Assembly (NCBI GenBank): GCA_037179515.1
Contig: JAXCGZ010021020.1
Location: 1 to 64,000, forward strand
Length of the DNA: 64,000 bases
Direction: 5' to 3'
Source of the DNA: Halocaridina rubra
Taxonomy: Eukaryota > Arthropoda > Malacostraca > Decapoda > Atyidae
Position 1 is the first letter of the stretch. Every line of letters starts with the position of its first letter. The position numbers and the translations under genes were made by a program. Shown here in pieces: positions 22,491 through 35,522 of the stretch. A model generated the notes under the pieces. The model was not told the DNA's origin. It did no database searches and worked only from the letters and a program-made list of their open reading frames with translations.

Positions 22491-25076
22491 GGCACATCTG
22501 GATTTAATATCGGAAGAAACTCATCCCAAAAAATGGAAAATAATAAGAAGTTTTAAAAATATTTTTGTCTATATACTTTGATGTAAAGTGAAAGTCCTTT
22601 AAAATCATCTTAAGACATACAAATAAATTTCAAATCCATGTTCTAACATTTTCAGTCATTTTTGCCCATACTACAAAAGAGGACCATCATCATCAGAAAA
22701 AATATCTTCAAAGTCTCTCTCTTGGATTTCCATCTCTTCCTCATCATCACACTCATAATCTCCATCCTCCTCAACCACAGTCTGAGTTGTTGTTTCTATA
22801 AAGCGTTTCCTTTTCTGACTCCTCTCTCTGTGCCGGTATCTCGATGAGAGAAGGAGGAAGAATAGGTCCAACTGACCAGATGGGCTCTAACACCTCCTCG
22901 TCCACCGTTTTCTCCCAGCCTATACCCTAATCATAGGATTAGGGCCTCTCAAATAATGGCTGGTCTGCTCTTTTGTAGCAAGCAACTCTGTAGTTAGATC
23001 ACTGTACATGAGGGATGAAGCAGACCTTGGGAGGAGGCAGATATTCAAGGTCTACTTTGGAGTGCAAGCTCAGGACTTCATCAACACCCACCATTTTTTT
23101 CAGCATCTTAGCACGCAAGGCATCAACAGACTTTATTTGAGAATAGCCATACATGAGACAGGGGAATGCCTCCATCTCCTGCTGCAGCTCATCAGGCACC
23201 AACCAAGATGTGCCAAGTTTGCTAAAATAATTCTACAGTTTCTTCAGCGGATTCATATTGCCCTTGCCTTTGAATGCACTTGTGCAGTCTTCCCCAGAAA
23301 AAACATAGTACCCAGGAAGTTCAGATACATATATCAGTTTATGATGCACCCCATTGCCATGATCGAGATATATGGAGAGGTTAATCTTCTTGGCATGGTT
23401 GAGGAGGATTATCAGAATGTCCATGTCAGGAGTCCTCACCATGCTGGACTTGTATCCCCACTTGACAGCCTGGTGAAGATATAAGATGACACGACTATCT
23501 GTCTCCTCCTGGTCTAAGCATAGTTCATGGATCTCAGAGAAATGGACCTGGAATAAGTAGAGAAGAGCATATATAAATTATTATATTACCAACGTAATGC
23601 ATGATATTAGTAATGAACATAGGTAATTATAGTGGCACCATTTCCATCTGACTTTGTCATTCATTGGAGTGAGGTGATAGGCTTTCCCCTCAATGCATAG
23701 AACTGCTTTCTTGCTCTTCTTGAGGCATGTCGCAGCCTGATCACTAGTCCAAACCTTGAAAAGTATGTTGCAAAGCTGATTCTTGTTCATCTCCTTGCCA
23801 AAGAAGGCCCTAAAGTCACGTGGCTTGCAGGTATGAAAACCATAGTTTGTTTATTGATCTGAAAAGCCATGCCTGAGCCTCCTTTGGGCTTTGATAGAGT
23901 CTGGTTTGTAGCAGTCTTAGAAAAGATAAAGTGTTGCTTCGAACTCATCTGATCCAAGAGCTGTAGACAGATCTCTCCAAATGTTGGTGGCAGGTTGTTC
24001 ATCATGTGAAAGAGTACATTTCCATCCTGAATATAGAGTTCATCCTTGGGGTTGTTCACCTCCTTTTCCTCCTCCTGGAGCAAATAATGAAGAATTTTTG
24101 CCTTGTTTGTCTTTGCAAAGAAACTGTCGAGGGAACCTAGTGTATGAGGATCAGGTGAGAGGGGGTTGCACAGGAGTTCCTCAAGGTCAGTAGGTGCATC
24201 AATCATCTGTGGCTTAACAAACAGCTGCAAGGCGAGGTTGCTCTTCTCCTGGTACATGAAGAGCTGCAAAAGAATGAGATAAAGTACATTAGTGAAATGT
24301 TAATATAATTCATGACTGTGTTGGACTTCCCAGGGATGATGATGTGTTCATTGAACTCCTTCTCGTATTTCCATACTTTAGGACATGCCTTCATTACCAC
24401 CCCCAAGTCAAAGTTGTTGATGGTGTATGGCTGTCCAGCCTCCTGTGTTGCTGCATATGACCTCTTGAGCAGCTCATATGCCACTGCGATTTCTGTAATA
24501 GGCTGGTTGATTGGGGGTGTAATAGTCAATTGTAGATTTTCTTGGAGGCACTTTCCTCGTGCCTGAAATGAAGTCCCCAAATCCAGGCACCTGTTGCTTA
24601 CCCTCACTGTTTAAATGTCTGCATAGAAGATAGATGTTGTACTCCAACAGTGTAGCATTGTATAGCCTTTGGTTTTCAGCAGATGGGGTAAACCTAACAT
24701 TCGGGCGAAATTTGGGACCAATTTTTCTGAATGCTAGTTCTGGCAATGTCTCTGGAGGAGTAATCTTGAGGCTTCTCATTTTGGATGACCTTTCATTGAT
24801 AGGGAGGGTCCTCACATTAGTGCTCTCATGCCCCTCTCTCACCTCTTGAATCATGATCCCTCCAGCACTATTCACAATGTTTGAGCCATGAACATTGGTT
24901 GCAATCTTGTTAAGGTTATCCCACTTATTATGGAATACAGCATTGCTCTCAACAGTGATGATTTGAGGGGTCAGGTAGGTGGACGTCTCGTTGAGAGCCT
25001 TGGTTAGTGCTGTCTCAAGCTCCAAAATGAAGTTGTAGGTTTCTGAGTGACCGAGTCGGGTAAGGATGGTTGTGTG

Positions 25077-25558
25077 CTGCAAAGAGAGTGATTTATATTA
25101 TTTGTTCCAGTTCTACGTCATGGACTCCCTTTTCTACTAAGGGCTAGGATGGTTACCTTCTCGCGAAGGACTTGTTTTGACAGATATAATCCTTACACTG
25201 AGTGCATGCCCTTGCTAACCTCATACCGTGATGGGGCGCAAACCCTCGACCTGCCGCCTCAGAGTCATGGACGCTACCGCTTGAGCCACGGTGACTGCAG
25301 TGATTTATATTATAAACAATTTAAATATACAATATTTCTAGTATCTAAGCAAATTCAGTTTTGCAATGCCCATATTACTCAGTACATTATTTTTATCGTT
25401 CTCATATAGTTAACTATAGTTCTAGAATACTAACAGACTAAAAAAAATATCTACAATATCCACTCTGATGCATACTGGATTTAGTAGTGAGAGTAATGCC
25501 GACACCTGTGCAAAACTAATCAAGAAGAAAAAAAAAATAATGTTAGCTGATTACCCAC
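25077..25558 (-). other. Spliceosomal intron in the Academ-like gene
   Basis: On the minus strand, exon ...SKQ is followed by GTGGGTAAT at 25558. The intron ends TCTCTTTGCAG at 25077, before the exon starting CACACAACC. Splicing joins the two coding blocks in phase 0 (SKQ-HTTILTRLGHSE). It contains a SINE. Confidence 0.75.
25103..25298 (-). mobile_element. tRNA-derived SINE (type A), inverted copy in intron
   Basis: Reverse complement of the 18123-18317 element, with the same tRNA-like head and body. It is flanked by the 15-bp duplication AGTGATTTATATTAT (25088-25102 and 25299-25313). Confidence 0.9.
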
Positions 25559-26929
25559 CTGTTTGCTTTGATATAGTTGCCAAAGAGTGGTACAAAGGAG
25601 GATGTGTTTTGGGAGTTTCCACTGGCCATTGGTTGCAGCTCGACATACATCCTGTGTTATTGAGTAGACCAGCCTCAGAGTCTTCTCACACTTTTTCCCT
25701 TCAACATCGGGTATTCCTGTCAGCACCATGCTCATAAATTTTACAAGATCACCGGGGATTAGCTCTTCCACCTTCAAAACATTTAGTTCATGTGCAGTCT
25801 GGAGCCAAGACAGTTCCTTTGATTCTTTGAATGCTTTTATAATGAGGGATTGGAGTGTGAGGGCTGCACCTTGGAGCTGGTTTGTTGCACCAAGCTTGTA
25901 GGCACATGGTATTGCTTCAGCTAATGTAATATTTGAACTTTAGATGAGGTATAGCTCCACACAACAATGTAGCAGTACCTTGCAGAAGGCAATTGCTTGT
26001 GAGATGTCTTTGCCTCCTTGCAAGTGGTTTATCAATTTCTCATTGCAGTAGTCTGGACTGGGAAAATCACATTTATCAAGCTTTTCAATATGCAAGTTAC
26101 GGAGGAATGTCAGTTGTACAACCTCATTACATTCATCCACATGCCTGAGAACATAATTCTTTACGCTCTCATGGGCTTTCTGATGTGCTGCTATCTTTTG
26201 GGCTGAAGGTTGTCAATGCTGTGTGACTTCTCTGACCTCTCCTTCCCATGCACATGATTCTGGTACTCGGTGTTGAATGTGTTTTGCATGATGAGTGGTA
26301 CCTCGTTTCCAGTGCATACAAGTCATTACCTATACTGTGCGGTAAAGAGCCTCCTTATTCATTTCTTGTGCATTGGGCACAATAATTTTACAGGCTGGTT
26401 CTTTGCGCTTCGAGCTCTGAAACTTCACAGGACGTTCAGTCTTTCCCCTGACCTTGATCTCAACCTTTTCACAAAAAAATACACTAATTAGAAAACAGGA
26501 AGGAACACTGAGTCCCATTAGACCGGTCTGACTGAGATCTGTGCTGCCATAGGCAATCCTTTATCTGTGATGAAAATGATTCACCAGAACCAGAAGCTTT
26601 CGAGTTCTTTAAGTGACCTAAGTTCATTGTAATTTTTTTTAACAGTTTTGATGATTACCAGTTGTTTCCAAAGGCAATCCCTCCAGCGTTAACGGTATCT
26701 GGTCACAAATGTTATTCATACGGTAGGGTGAAGTTACTGGTTCACTGAGTCTCAAATCACGAATATCATGACTGTATGAGAGCTTATTATCTGGATCCCC
26801 CTTGCAAGAACTAAAGTCTGTAAAATTACTATGCTGAGAGAGAGATGGGTCATGCAAAATACATAATGTTGATGGTAGCTTCTCTGTAGGGTTTTTGGCA
26901 GTGTCGCAATGTTTTATTTTTCCCATGAA

Positions 26930-28090
26930 TAGTACTGTATGATTTAATTATGGACCTTAATAGTTATTTGCTAGTCTAATCATCTTTATACTTCACTTTA
27001 ACATCCATTAGACCATGTTTTTACCAGCAAACACATATCTTGTGGTGACTATTCCCAGAATGCCCGCTTTCACCTTGTCAATGAATAGTCTACTCTCAGT
27101 TTTTGCAGGCTACCTTACACAATAATATTTACTCAACCAACTTCAAATAAAGTTGGGCTAAAACTTAGTGGGTTATAATTAAATGTAAAAGACAAACTGT
27201 ACGGTACTAAAGGGGAAGGGCATGAGTTATGTTTGCTTAATAGTAGTGGAGAACTCCCACTGGTTAATGACACACATACACTAAATAATATTAAACTGAA
27301 CACTGCATAAATCCAGGCTTAAATGAAAGACTCATCGATAAAATGTAAAAATATATCGAAAAAAAAAATTTGCATTATAATGGAGAGCAATACTTCAGCT
27401 TAAAAGAAAAGGATAAATTTTACTCTAGTTTAGGCGGCAATAAGGAGATTTTTACAAAAATGACAAAGAGTTATAGCTCCAGGCACGACTGCTGGACACA
27501 TCAAAACAAACAACACTTAATATCGAAATATTGATTGTTCAAAATACAAGAACTTTATGCAATATTGAAACACAGTCACTGCTTGACAAATTCTACAGCA
27601 CTAGTCCAAGGGGCGAAATGGGAGGCTCGTAAATTTACACGAATTTTACGAGTCTTTAACACTAGGTCCTAACCTGGTGCCGTCTTCAGAGAAAGTCCCC
27701 GTCCGTTCTGTAAACAAATCAGACGAGCATCACATTCTAAAATAAAAGGATGTATCATTATCATATCTTACAGAATTAAGGATTTCCAAAGATTTAGATT
27801 AACTTTACAAACAAATCCCATTTATTCATGAGAAAATGATGAATTAATGACAAAATAAATGATAGTTATAAAATAGTCTCTCAAACAAATATATACATGT
27901 AGGCTGATGTAATACTACTTATGGTATTACAAAAAAAAAAAAAAACACACACAAGGTATAACTAATGAAACTGTGTGTGATAGACAGATCACCACATATC
28001 TAAAAGAAAAAAAAAAGTAAAATGTGATTATCTCAAGCCATACTGACTACGACTTTTTTCCGCTTTTTTTTTCTTCTGCTATCCGGCCAA
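26930..28090. other. Academ-like element 5' non-coding region
   Basis: Upstream of the minus-strand gene and inside the element. No open frame. Direct motif CACATATCT occurs at about 27042 and about 27995; recombination between these two points produced the short derivative at 34143. Confidence 0.6.
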
Positions 28091-28094
28091 GATG

Positions 28095-28400
28095 TGCTTA
28101 AAACTATAAAAATATTTATTTCAATGGATTTTTGTGTCAAAATTGTATGGGAAAATGCGTTCAATTGTCCCTGCAAGTTGTTTAGTTCATAAATTATGCA
28201 ACTTTCAAATATTTCTAGGGTTCACGTTTACGTAACAATTATTTGTAATAATGGGTAAAAACGAACTCCATGGGACCTTATTTAAACCTGTTACCTGTCA
28301 ACATCTTAAAATAGACACTTCAAAGAATTGAATAAAGCAGGTGACAACAAAAATCCACCAGGTGCACGTGGACCCCTTATTCCTCCCCAACTAAAAGCAC
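28095..28400. repeat. Right terminal inverted repeat
   Basis: Inverted partner of 22200-22490. It is also shared with the derivative at about 34280-34565. Confidence 0.85.
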
Positions 28401-28514
28401 TATTCTTGAGACACCATTTCTTTATTTTTCATGTTATCTCTCTTGCTTATATCATTCTTTATGAAACGTTTTTACACTTAAGATAATAAACTCTGCACAT
28501 ATTCTTCATTACAC

Positions 28515-30138
<1,624 letters not shown>

Positions 30139-32150
30139 ATGGCCGCTAGGTTTGTTAACAGCCCCAATACAAACAGTAGGCTGGTAATGAAAAGCCAAGC
30201 AAAAAACCTTTATATTCTAAATGACATTCATCAACATACATATTCTCCACCAGCACACTTTCTACCTTTATCTCCAGGCGTCCTTCTGTTCATTAAATCT
30301 CAACCCCACAATATCATGATTGGTGATGAAAACCCTACCATCATGATAAGATATACCCTCCAATCATCATCACTACCAAAGCAATAACCACTCCAGCTGG
30401 CCACAGACACCCACACACCAATTACAAAGAAGTCAGCTGGGAAACTAAACTAAGCAGTACCCTCATTACATACTTAAGCAATGCTGTGCATACGGTAATT
30501 AAAAAATCAGACATAAACGTATCCCTAGCGGTAAAAGAAATTAATGCAACCCCAGTTTCACACCAAAAATTCAGGACCTCGTCAGACACTGTGATACATA
30601 ATAACATTCTTCAAAATCCACTCTATGGACACTACACCACAGATACAAGCACTTAATACACAAATTGAACAGTAAAGTACCAGAAAAACAAAAATGAAAT
30701 TGGAATAATTACATGCAAATGCATGATCACATAGCATACATCAAGTAACTTTATAAAACATTAAGAAGCATTACACTATTCAACAGTAACACAGCATAAC
30801 CACATGCTGCCAACACAACATCTGACTCTGTGATCTCAAGTAATAACAGGCCAATTCCCTCATCAAACATATCTCATGTCAGTCATCTCCATTCCCATTG
30901 TGACAAGTGGTGATTCCTCAGACGAAAGAGACAGTTCCCTTCAGATGCAGACTTCATGCATTTTATAAATCATCAAACAAATCTTATTATTAAAATTCTC
31001 AAGCATTTATCTGCCTGTTGCCCTGACAATGTAAGCAGCATAGGCTTCATCTTAGACACTTGTGACCACAAGGCATACAAGTGTTCACTAACATATCTAA
31101 CTACAGCTACTCTCACAATACAGTACCCAACATCTGGGAGCATGATATCATTATCAGGATTCCAAAACCAAACAAAATCTCTACACTGCTCTCTTCACAT
31201 CCTCCCATTGCACTACTTTGCATTCCCTCCAAAGTCTCTGAGCGACTATTACTGCAACAAATTGCTTCTAGCCCTTCTTATGTGATGATTCTGACCATCA
31301 CATTCCCTAAACAACCTCATACAAATTAGATACAGAGAATTTTTGATGTCATCACTTCAGCTATGCCAACACGTAAAACACTTTTCTCATCACATTAGAC
31401 ATAAATAAAGCCTTTGACACCATATAAAATTTTCAACAAAAAATTGCACAATAACACAAAAAATATGATCACCCAACTACGTTACAGGTAGATCTGCACA
31501 TGTATCATTGTCGGACAGTCATTAAGCATCATAAACTTACAGAGTCCCTCAAAAATCAGTCTTATCGCCCACTGTCTTTAACCTATACGTGCACAGTCTA
31601 CCCACTCCACACTTACAAGAAGTACATATAGCTTCCTATGCAGACAATATAGCACTTACAAGTACAAATCAAACACAGTCATAGGCCTTCTCCAGCCTTG
31701 CTTTAAAATTCTACACAAATGTTTCACCACAAAGAGGCTAAATTAGCTCTAGCCAAATATCATCCCCTTAACACACGCAGTCACACACATATTTTAGCAT
31801 AATATATATTACGTTAATGTCATTTAAGCTACTTGTCACAAACATCAAAAGCAAACTGCCACGAAGACTCAAAGCCTTCACATCATTTGCCCTATAACAT
31901 TTGGACACGGCAAGGAAACCACTACAACATTATGTACATAATATATTTGCTTAGTAATGGAATATGCAAGCCCTGTTCGGACTTCTGACCTCACTAAAAC
32001 ACACAAAAACATCTTACAGACTGTACAAAGAAAATCACCTGCAGACCACTCACCCCAAGCAACCAAAATCATCAAAGACAAAGAATATCCGAGCATTAAA
32101 AGTATGCAAATATTGGGTGCAGCAACCACAATCCTTTTCAACTTACAACA
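30139..32150 (+). pseudogene. Decayed LINE: endonuclease C-terminus and RT
   Basis: Fragments in plus-strand order: ITKKSAGKLN-like linker (30430), IIRIPKPNK (31150), TLDINKAFDTI near 31398 (RT motif A), SVLSPTVFNLYVHSLPTPH near 31555-31610 (motif B and after), IASYADNIALTSTN near 31630-31670 (YADD box now YADN), and MEYASPVRTSDLTKTH with LQTVQRKSPADHS near 31957-32050 (C-terminal thumb). Numerous stops. The order and motifs identify a non-LTR RT; the clade is uncertain. Confidence 0.72.
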
Positions 32151-32177
32151 TTACACACACACACACATAATGGGTGT

Positions 32178-33191
32178 AAAAGAGCTAAGGAGTGGAGAGA
32201 CAAATGCTGGAAAAGGTATAGGAGGAGAAAAAACATAAATGCCTGGCGAACCTACAAAAGAGCAAGAAATGACTACCTAAGTAAAAGGAGAGAGGCAGAG
32301 AGAGACTATGAGAGGGACATCACCAGGAAGGCTAAAGAAAATCCCAAGCTTTTCCACAGCTTTATCAGAGGAAAACTGAAGGTAAAAGAACAGGTTTTAA
32401 GGCTAAAGAGAGCGGATGGAAGCATCATTGAGACGGATGAAGAGATCTGCAAAGAATTGAACAAGGAGTTTCAGTCAGTATTTACAGTAGAAAATACCCC
32501 ACCCCCTCAGATTGCAGTGATAGAAGCTCAAGGGCCGGTATTAGAGAATATCAACCTTACAGCCACAGAGGTATGCAAAGCGCTGATGGATTTAGATGTT
32601 CATAAAGCTACAGGTCCTGATGACATATCCCCTCATGTGCTTCAAAAATGTGCAAACACAATATCAGTGGCACTAAGTATCATATTTAAGGAGTCACTGG
32701 AGTCGGGGGAGATTCCAAGATGCTGGAAACAAGCAAATGTGATACCTATCTTCAAAAAAGGAAGGAGGGATATGGCTCTGAACTATAGACCAGTTTCCTT
32801 GACCAGCATAGTTTGCAAAGTTATGGAGAAACTACTAAGGAAACATATCTCTCTTCACTTGGAATCCTTCAACTTTTTGTCAGTGAGGCAACATGGCTTC
32901 AGAGAAGGTAGATCAACAGTAACAAACTTATTAGAATTTTATGATGAGGTAAGCCAAATCTTACAGGAAAGAGAGGGCTGGGCAGATTGCATATTCCTAG
33001 ACTTCCAGAAAGCATTTGACACTGTTCCACATGGGAGACTTATTAGGAAGCTGCAATCAATGGCTAGAATAGGTGGAAATGTTTTGGAATGGATAAAAAC
33101 TTACTTAGAAGGAAGGGAACAGAGGGTTAGAGTAAGACAGTGTCTGAATGGAGAAGAGTTAGTAGTGGATTTCCACAGGGTTCAGTTTTAG
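32178..33191 (+). pseudogene. LINE copy 2 RT, N-terminal frame
   Basis: Open from about 32238: linker YLSKRREAERDYERDI, LFHSFIRGKLKVKEQ, then RT regions 1-4 including FLDFQKAFDTVPHGRL near 33000. The frame is lost at about 33140 because of the 4-bp deletion. The longer 5' part than in copy 1 shows the region between endonuclease and RT. The last ~15 residues are frameshifted. Confidence 0.88.
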
Positions 33192-34051
33192 GGCCAGTTT
33201 TGTTCCTTGTATATGTAAATGACCTACCAGAGTCTGTAAATTCATTCATGAATATGTTTGCAGATGATGCAAAGATTGTGAAGAAAGTAAAAAACGAGAA
33301 CAATGGTAGAGAACTTCAGGAGGATCTAAATAATCTGCATGAGTGGTCAGAAATGTGGCTAATGAAATTCAATACTTCAAAATGTAAGGTAATGAGAATG
33401 GGTACAAGTGCAAGAAGGCCCAAGCTTGACTACTCGGTGGCTGGAGTACAACTTCAAGAGACAGAAAATGAGAGAGATCTAGGGGTAAACATACTGGCAG
33501 ATTTGTCTCCAGAAATACATATAAATGGCATAGTAAGGGCAGCATATGCATTCTTATCAAATGTAAGGGTAGCCTTCAGGCACATGGACAAGGAAATGTT
33601 CAGAAATATTTATGTAACCTATGTGAGGCCAAAACTCGAATATGCAGCCCCCTTTTGGAATCCGCACTTGAAAAAGCACATAGCTAAGCTTGAAAAAGTT
33701 CAAAGACATGCCACGAAACTGGTGCCAGAAATACGCAATCTCAGTTATGATGAGAGGCTGAGGGAATTAGACTTACCATCACTCGAAGCTAGAAGAGTGA
33801 GGGGGGATATGGTGACAGTCTTTAAATTCCTTCATGGTTATGATAGAGTGGATAGGGATCGATATTTTGATATGGCTGGCTCTAGAACTAGAGGTCATAG
33901 TTTGAAGCTTCGTAAGAAAACTTCTTCGCAGGATGTAAGGAAATACTTTTTCAGTGTAAGAGTAGTTGATAATTGGAATTGGCTAAGCGAGGAGGTAGTT
34001 AATGCTATCTCAATCCATAGTTTTAAGGACAGGTATGATAAGTATCACTAA
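33140..34051 (+). pseudogene. LINE copy 2 RT, C-terminal frame
   Basis: Continues the RT in a new frame: QGSVLGPVLFLVYVNDL, MFADDAKIVKKV with the catalytic Asp pair intact, thumb LPSLEARRVRGDM, then LRKKTSSQDVRKYFF, the seven-residue piece missing from copy 1. Ends at the same DRYDKYH stop. Confidence 0.9.
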
Positions 34052-34142
34052 GTCTAAAATGGAACCGATCAGGAGACGGGAAGATACAAGCTTTGGGCTC
34101 TTTCCCGTAAACACAATTAGGTAATCACAATTAGGTAATCAC

Positions 34143-34627
34143 TTCAACATCCATTAGACCATGTTTTCACCAGCAAACACATATCTAAAAGAAAAAAAAG
34201 TAAAATGTGATTACCTCTTGCCATATTGACTAGTACTTTTTTTGTTTTTTTTTCTCCTGCTATCAAGCCAAGATGTGCTTAAAATTTTAAAAATATTTAT
34301 TTCAATGAATTTTTGTGTCAAAATTGTATGGGAAAATGTGTTAATTTGTCCCTGCAAGTTGTTTAGTTCATAAGTTATGCAACTTTCAAATATTTCTAGG
34401 GTTCATGTCTACGTAACAATTATTTGTAATAAAGGGCAAAAAACGAACACCGTGGGACCTTATTTGAACCTGTTGCCTGTCAAAATCTTAAAATAGACAC
34501 TTCAAAGAATTGAATAAAGCAGGTGACAACAAAAAATCCACTAGGTGCACGTGGACCCCTTCCTCCTCCCCAACTAAAAAGCACTATTCTTGAGACACCA
34601 TTTCTTTATTTTTTCATATTATCTCTG
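34143..34627. mobile_element. Deletion derivative of the Academ-like transposon
   Basis: Matches the right end of the large element (26995-27047 joined to 27998-28442) with about 950 bp removed at a shared CACATATCT. Only the right terminal repeat and a short flank remain here. Its left boundary coincides with the LINE copy 2 tail. Confidence 0.85.
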
Positions 34628-35522
34628 GAGGTGTCCCGCCAAATTTCAGAAGCGGACGACGACTGAGTAAGCTCTACAGTTATTGCTGATTTCTGAGGGT
34701 TCTACAGCGCAGTTTGATTCCTCACCGTGGCGAGATTCATAGTAAGATACAGACATCATTTTAGTGTCAACAGTGCTTTTTGGGGTCTTTTTGGACTTAG
34801 TCTGTAGTTTCGAGAAAAAGCTATCTGCCAGTGGTAAGACCCCATTCGTTTGGCGGACTCGGATTTGCGCATGCGCAGTACGACGTGGGGTGACGTCATG
34901 TTGCTTCCCCCTCTCGTTGACGTCTCTCCAAGCTAGTGTTGCCACCTCACCAGATATCATGGACTATTCTGGACCATCCTCCTTGGCGGATATCGACGCC
35001 AACATAGCCCTGTGTGACGAGGATGGCCAGGATATGCGGGATTGGCCTCTTCTTCCACCATGTAGACATCAGCAGCCACCAGCTGGGGTTATGTGCTCTC
35101 ACCCTCATCCTCAACTACTGAACTCTGCCTCCTCTAAACGCCCCATAGACCATGGGTCTGATTCCAGCAGTGCCTCAACGTCGCCTGCTGCCAAAACTCA
35201 CAAGACAGACAAGGATGCTGTTCCACATGCAACCTCTGGCAGTTCCTTGCCCTGCCCTCTTCCTCCTGCTGTACCTTTGTTACCTCCTTCAGCTACCTCT
35301 TCATCACTCTAGTCAGCTGCACTCTCATCGCTCCCATCTGCTGCCCCAGCCTTTGCTCCTCGGACAGATTATGTCAAGCTGGGCTTCCAAGAAAATCCCT
35401 CCAGTGAAGTGAAGCTTCGTTGGCTTACTGATGTCACCAAAACTTTTCGTCTCAATCGGGAGCTGGCTGAGGTGAAGATGTCTTCGGTTACATCACGCTT
35501 TGTCTACATCTCGAGGCGTCGC
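34628..35522 (+). mobile_element. 5' part of a different LINE (leader and ORF1)
   Basis: A GC-richer leader (34628-34958) followed by an ORF1 start at 34959. The 3' part is absent; instead the sequence switches at about 35522 into the 3' end of the copy 1/2 LINE family. Confidence 0.72.
34959..35522 (+). pseudogene. LINE ORF1 N-terminal part
   Basis: MDYSGPSSLADIDANIALCD opens the frame, followed by a Ser/Pro-rich low-complexity region and a stop at 35310. It continues as YVKLGFQENPSSEVKLRW, LTDVTKTFRLNRELAEVKMS and SRFVYISRR, a folded-looking segment seen in ORF1 proteins of crustacean Jockey-like LINEs. No zinc knuckle is reached before the junction. Function would be RNA binding; it is incomplete and inactive. 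Confidence 0.65.

Larger units (their letters stand above)
22670..26880 (-). pseudogene. Academ-like transposase/XPG-like nuclease gene with introns
   Basis: Minus-strand coding blocks in order: IPLTLEGLPLETTGNHQNC (near 26690), FLRNLHIEKLDKCDFPSP (near 26080), LRLVYSITQDVCRAATNGQW then KLPKHILL (25690-25600), LTRLGHSETYNFILELETAL (near 25060), YELLKRSYAATQEAGQPY to FDLGVVMKACPKVW (24490-24370), LEELLCNPLSPDPHTLGSL (24180), RDFRAFFGKEMNKNQLC (23825-23775), and the nuclease-like part: QEETDSR (23493-23513), VRTPDMDILIILL (23439-23401), GEDCTSAFKGKG (23295-23260). The E-E-x-D, D-x-D and G-x-D...G-x-G pattern is that of XPG/FEN-type nucleases with a helix-hairpin-helix-like loop. The C terminus is acidic. 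Stops and frameshifts are present. The overall family is one I associate with uncharacterised proteins in aquatic invertebrates; function as transposase is inference. Confidence 0.7.
22193..28442 (-). mobile_element. Large DNA transposon with long inverted ends, Academ-like
   Basis: About 290 bp at 22200-22490 recur in inverted orientation at about 28095-28400, both starting near AGGGGTCCACGT at the outer edge. Between them lies a single minus-strand gene with a nuclease-like domain. The right end is fixed at about 28442 because a second copy (34143-34627) shares sequence to the same point (TTATCTCT). The left outer edge is less clear. Academ elements encode an XPG-like nuclease domain; assignment to that superfamily is inference from the domain, as no search was possible. 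Confidence 0.72.
32171..34142 (+). mobile_element. CR1/Jockey-type LINE, copy 2, 5'-truncated
   Basis: Same family as copy 1 and about 97-98% identical by eye. It begins further upstream than copy 1, just after a short (CA)n at 32151-32168. It ends with the same hairpin and two 14-bp AATTAGGTAATCAC tail units. A 4-bp deletion near 33140 (copy 1 has GACACTCAGTGTC, copy 2 GACAGTGTC) splits the reading frame. Confidence 0.93.

Noticed and set aside
23008..23484. 158-codon plus-strand frame
   Set aside because: Antisense shadow of the Academ-like nuclease block, which has recognisable motifs on the minus strand.
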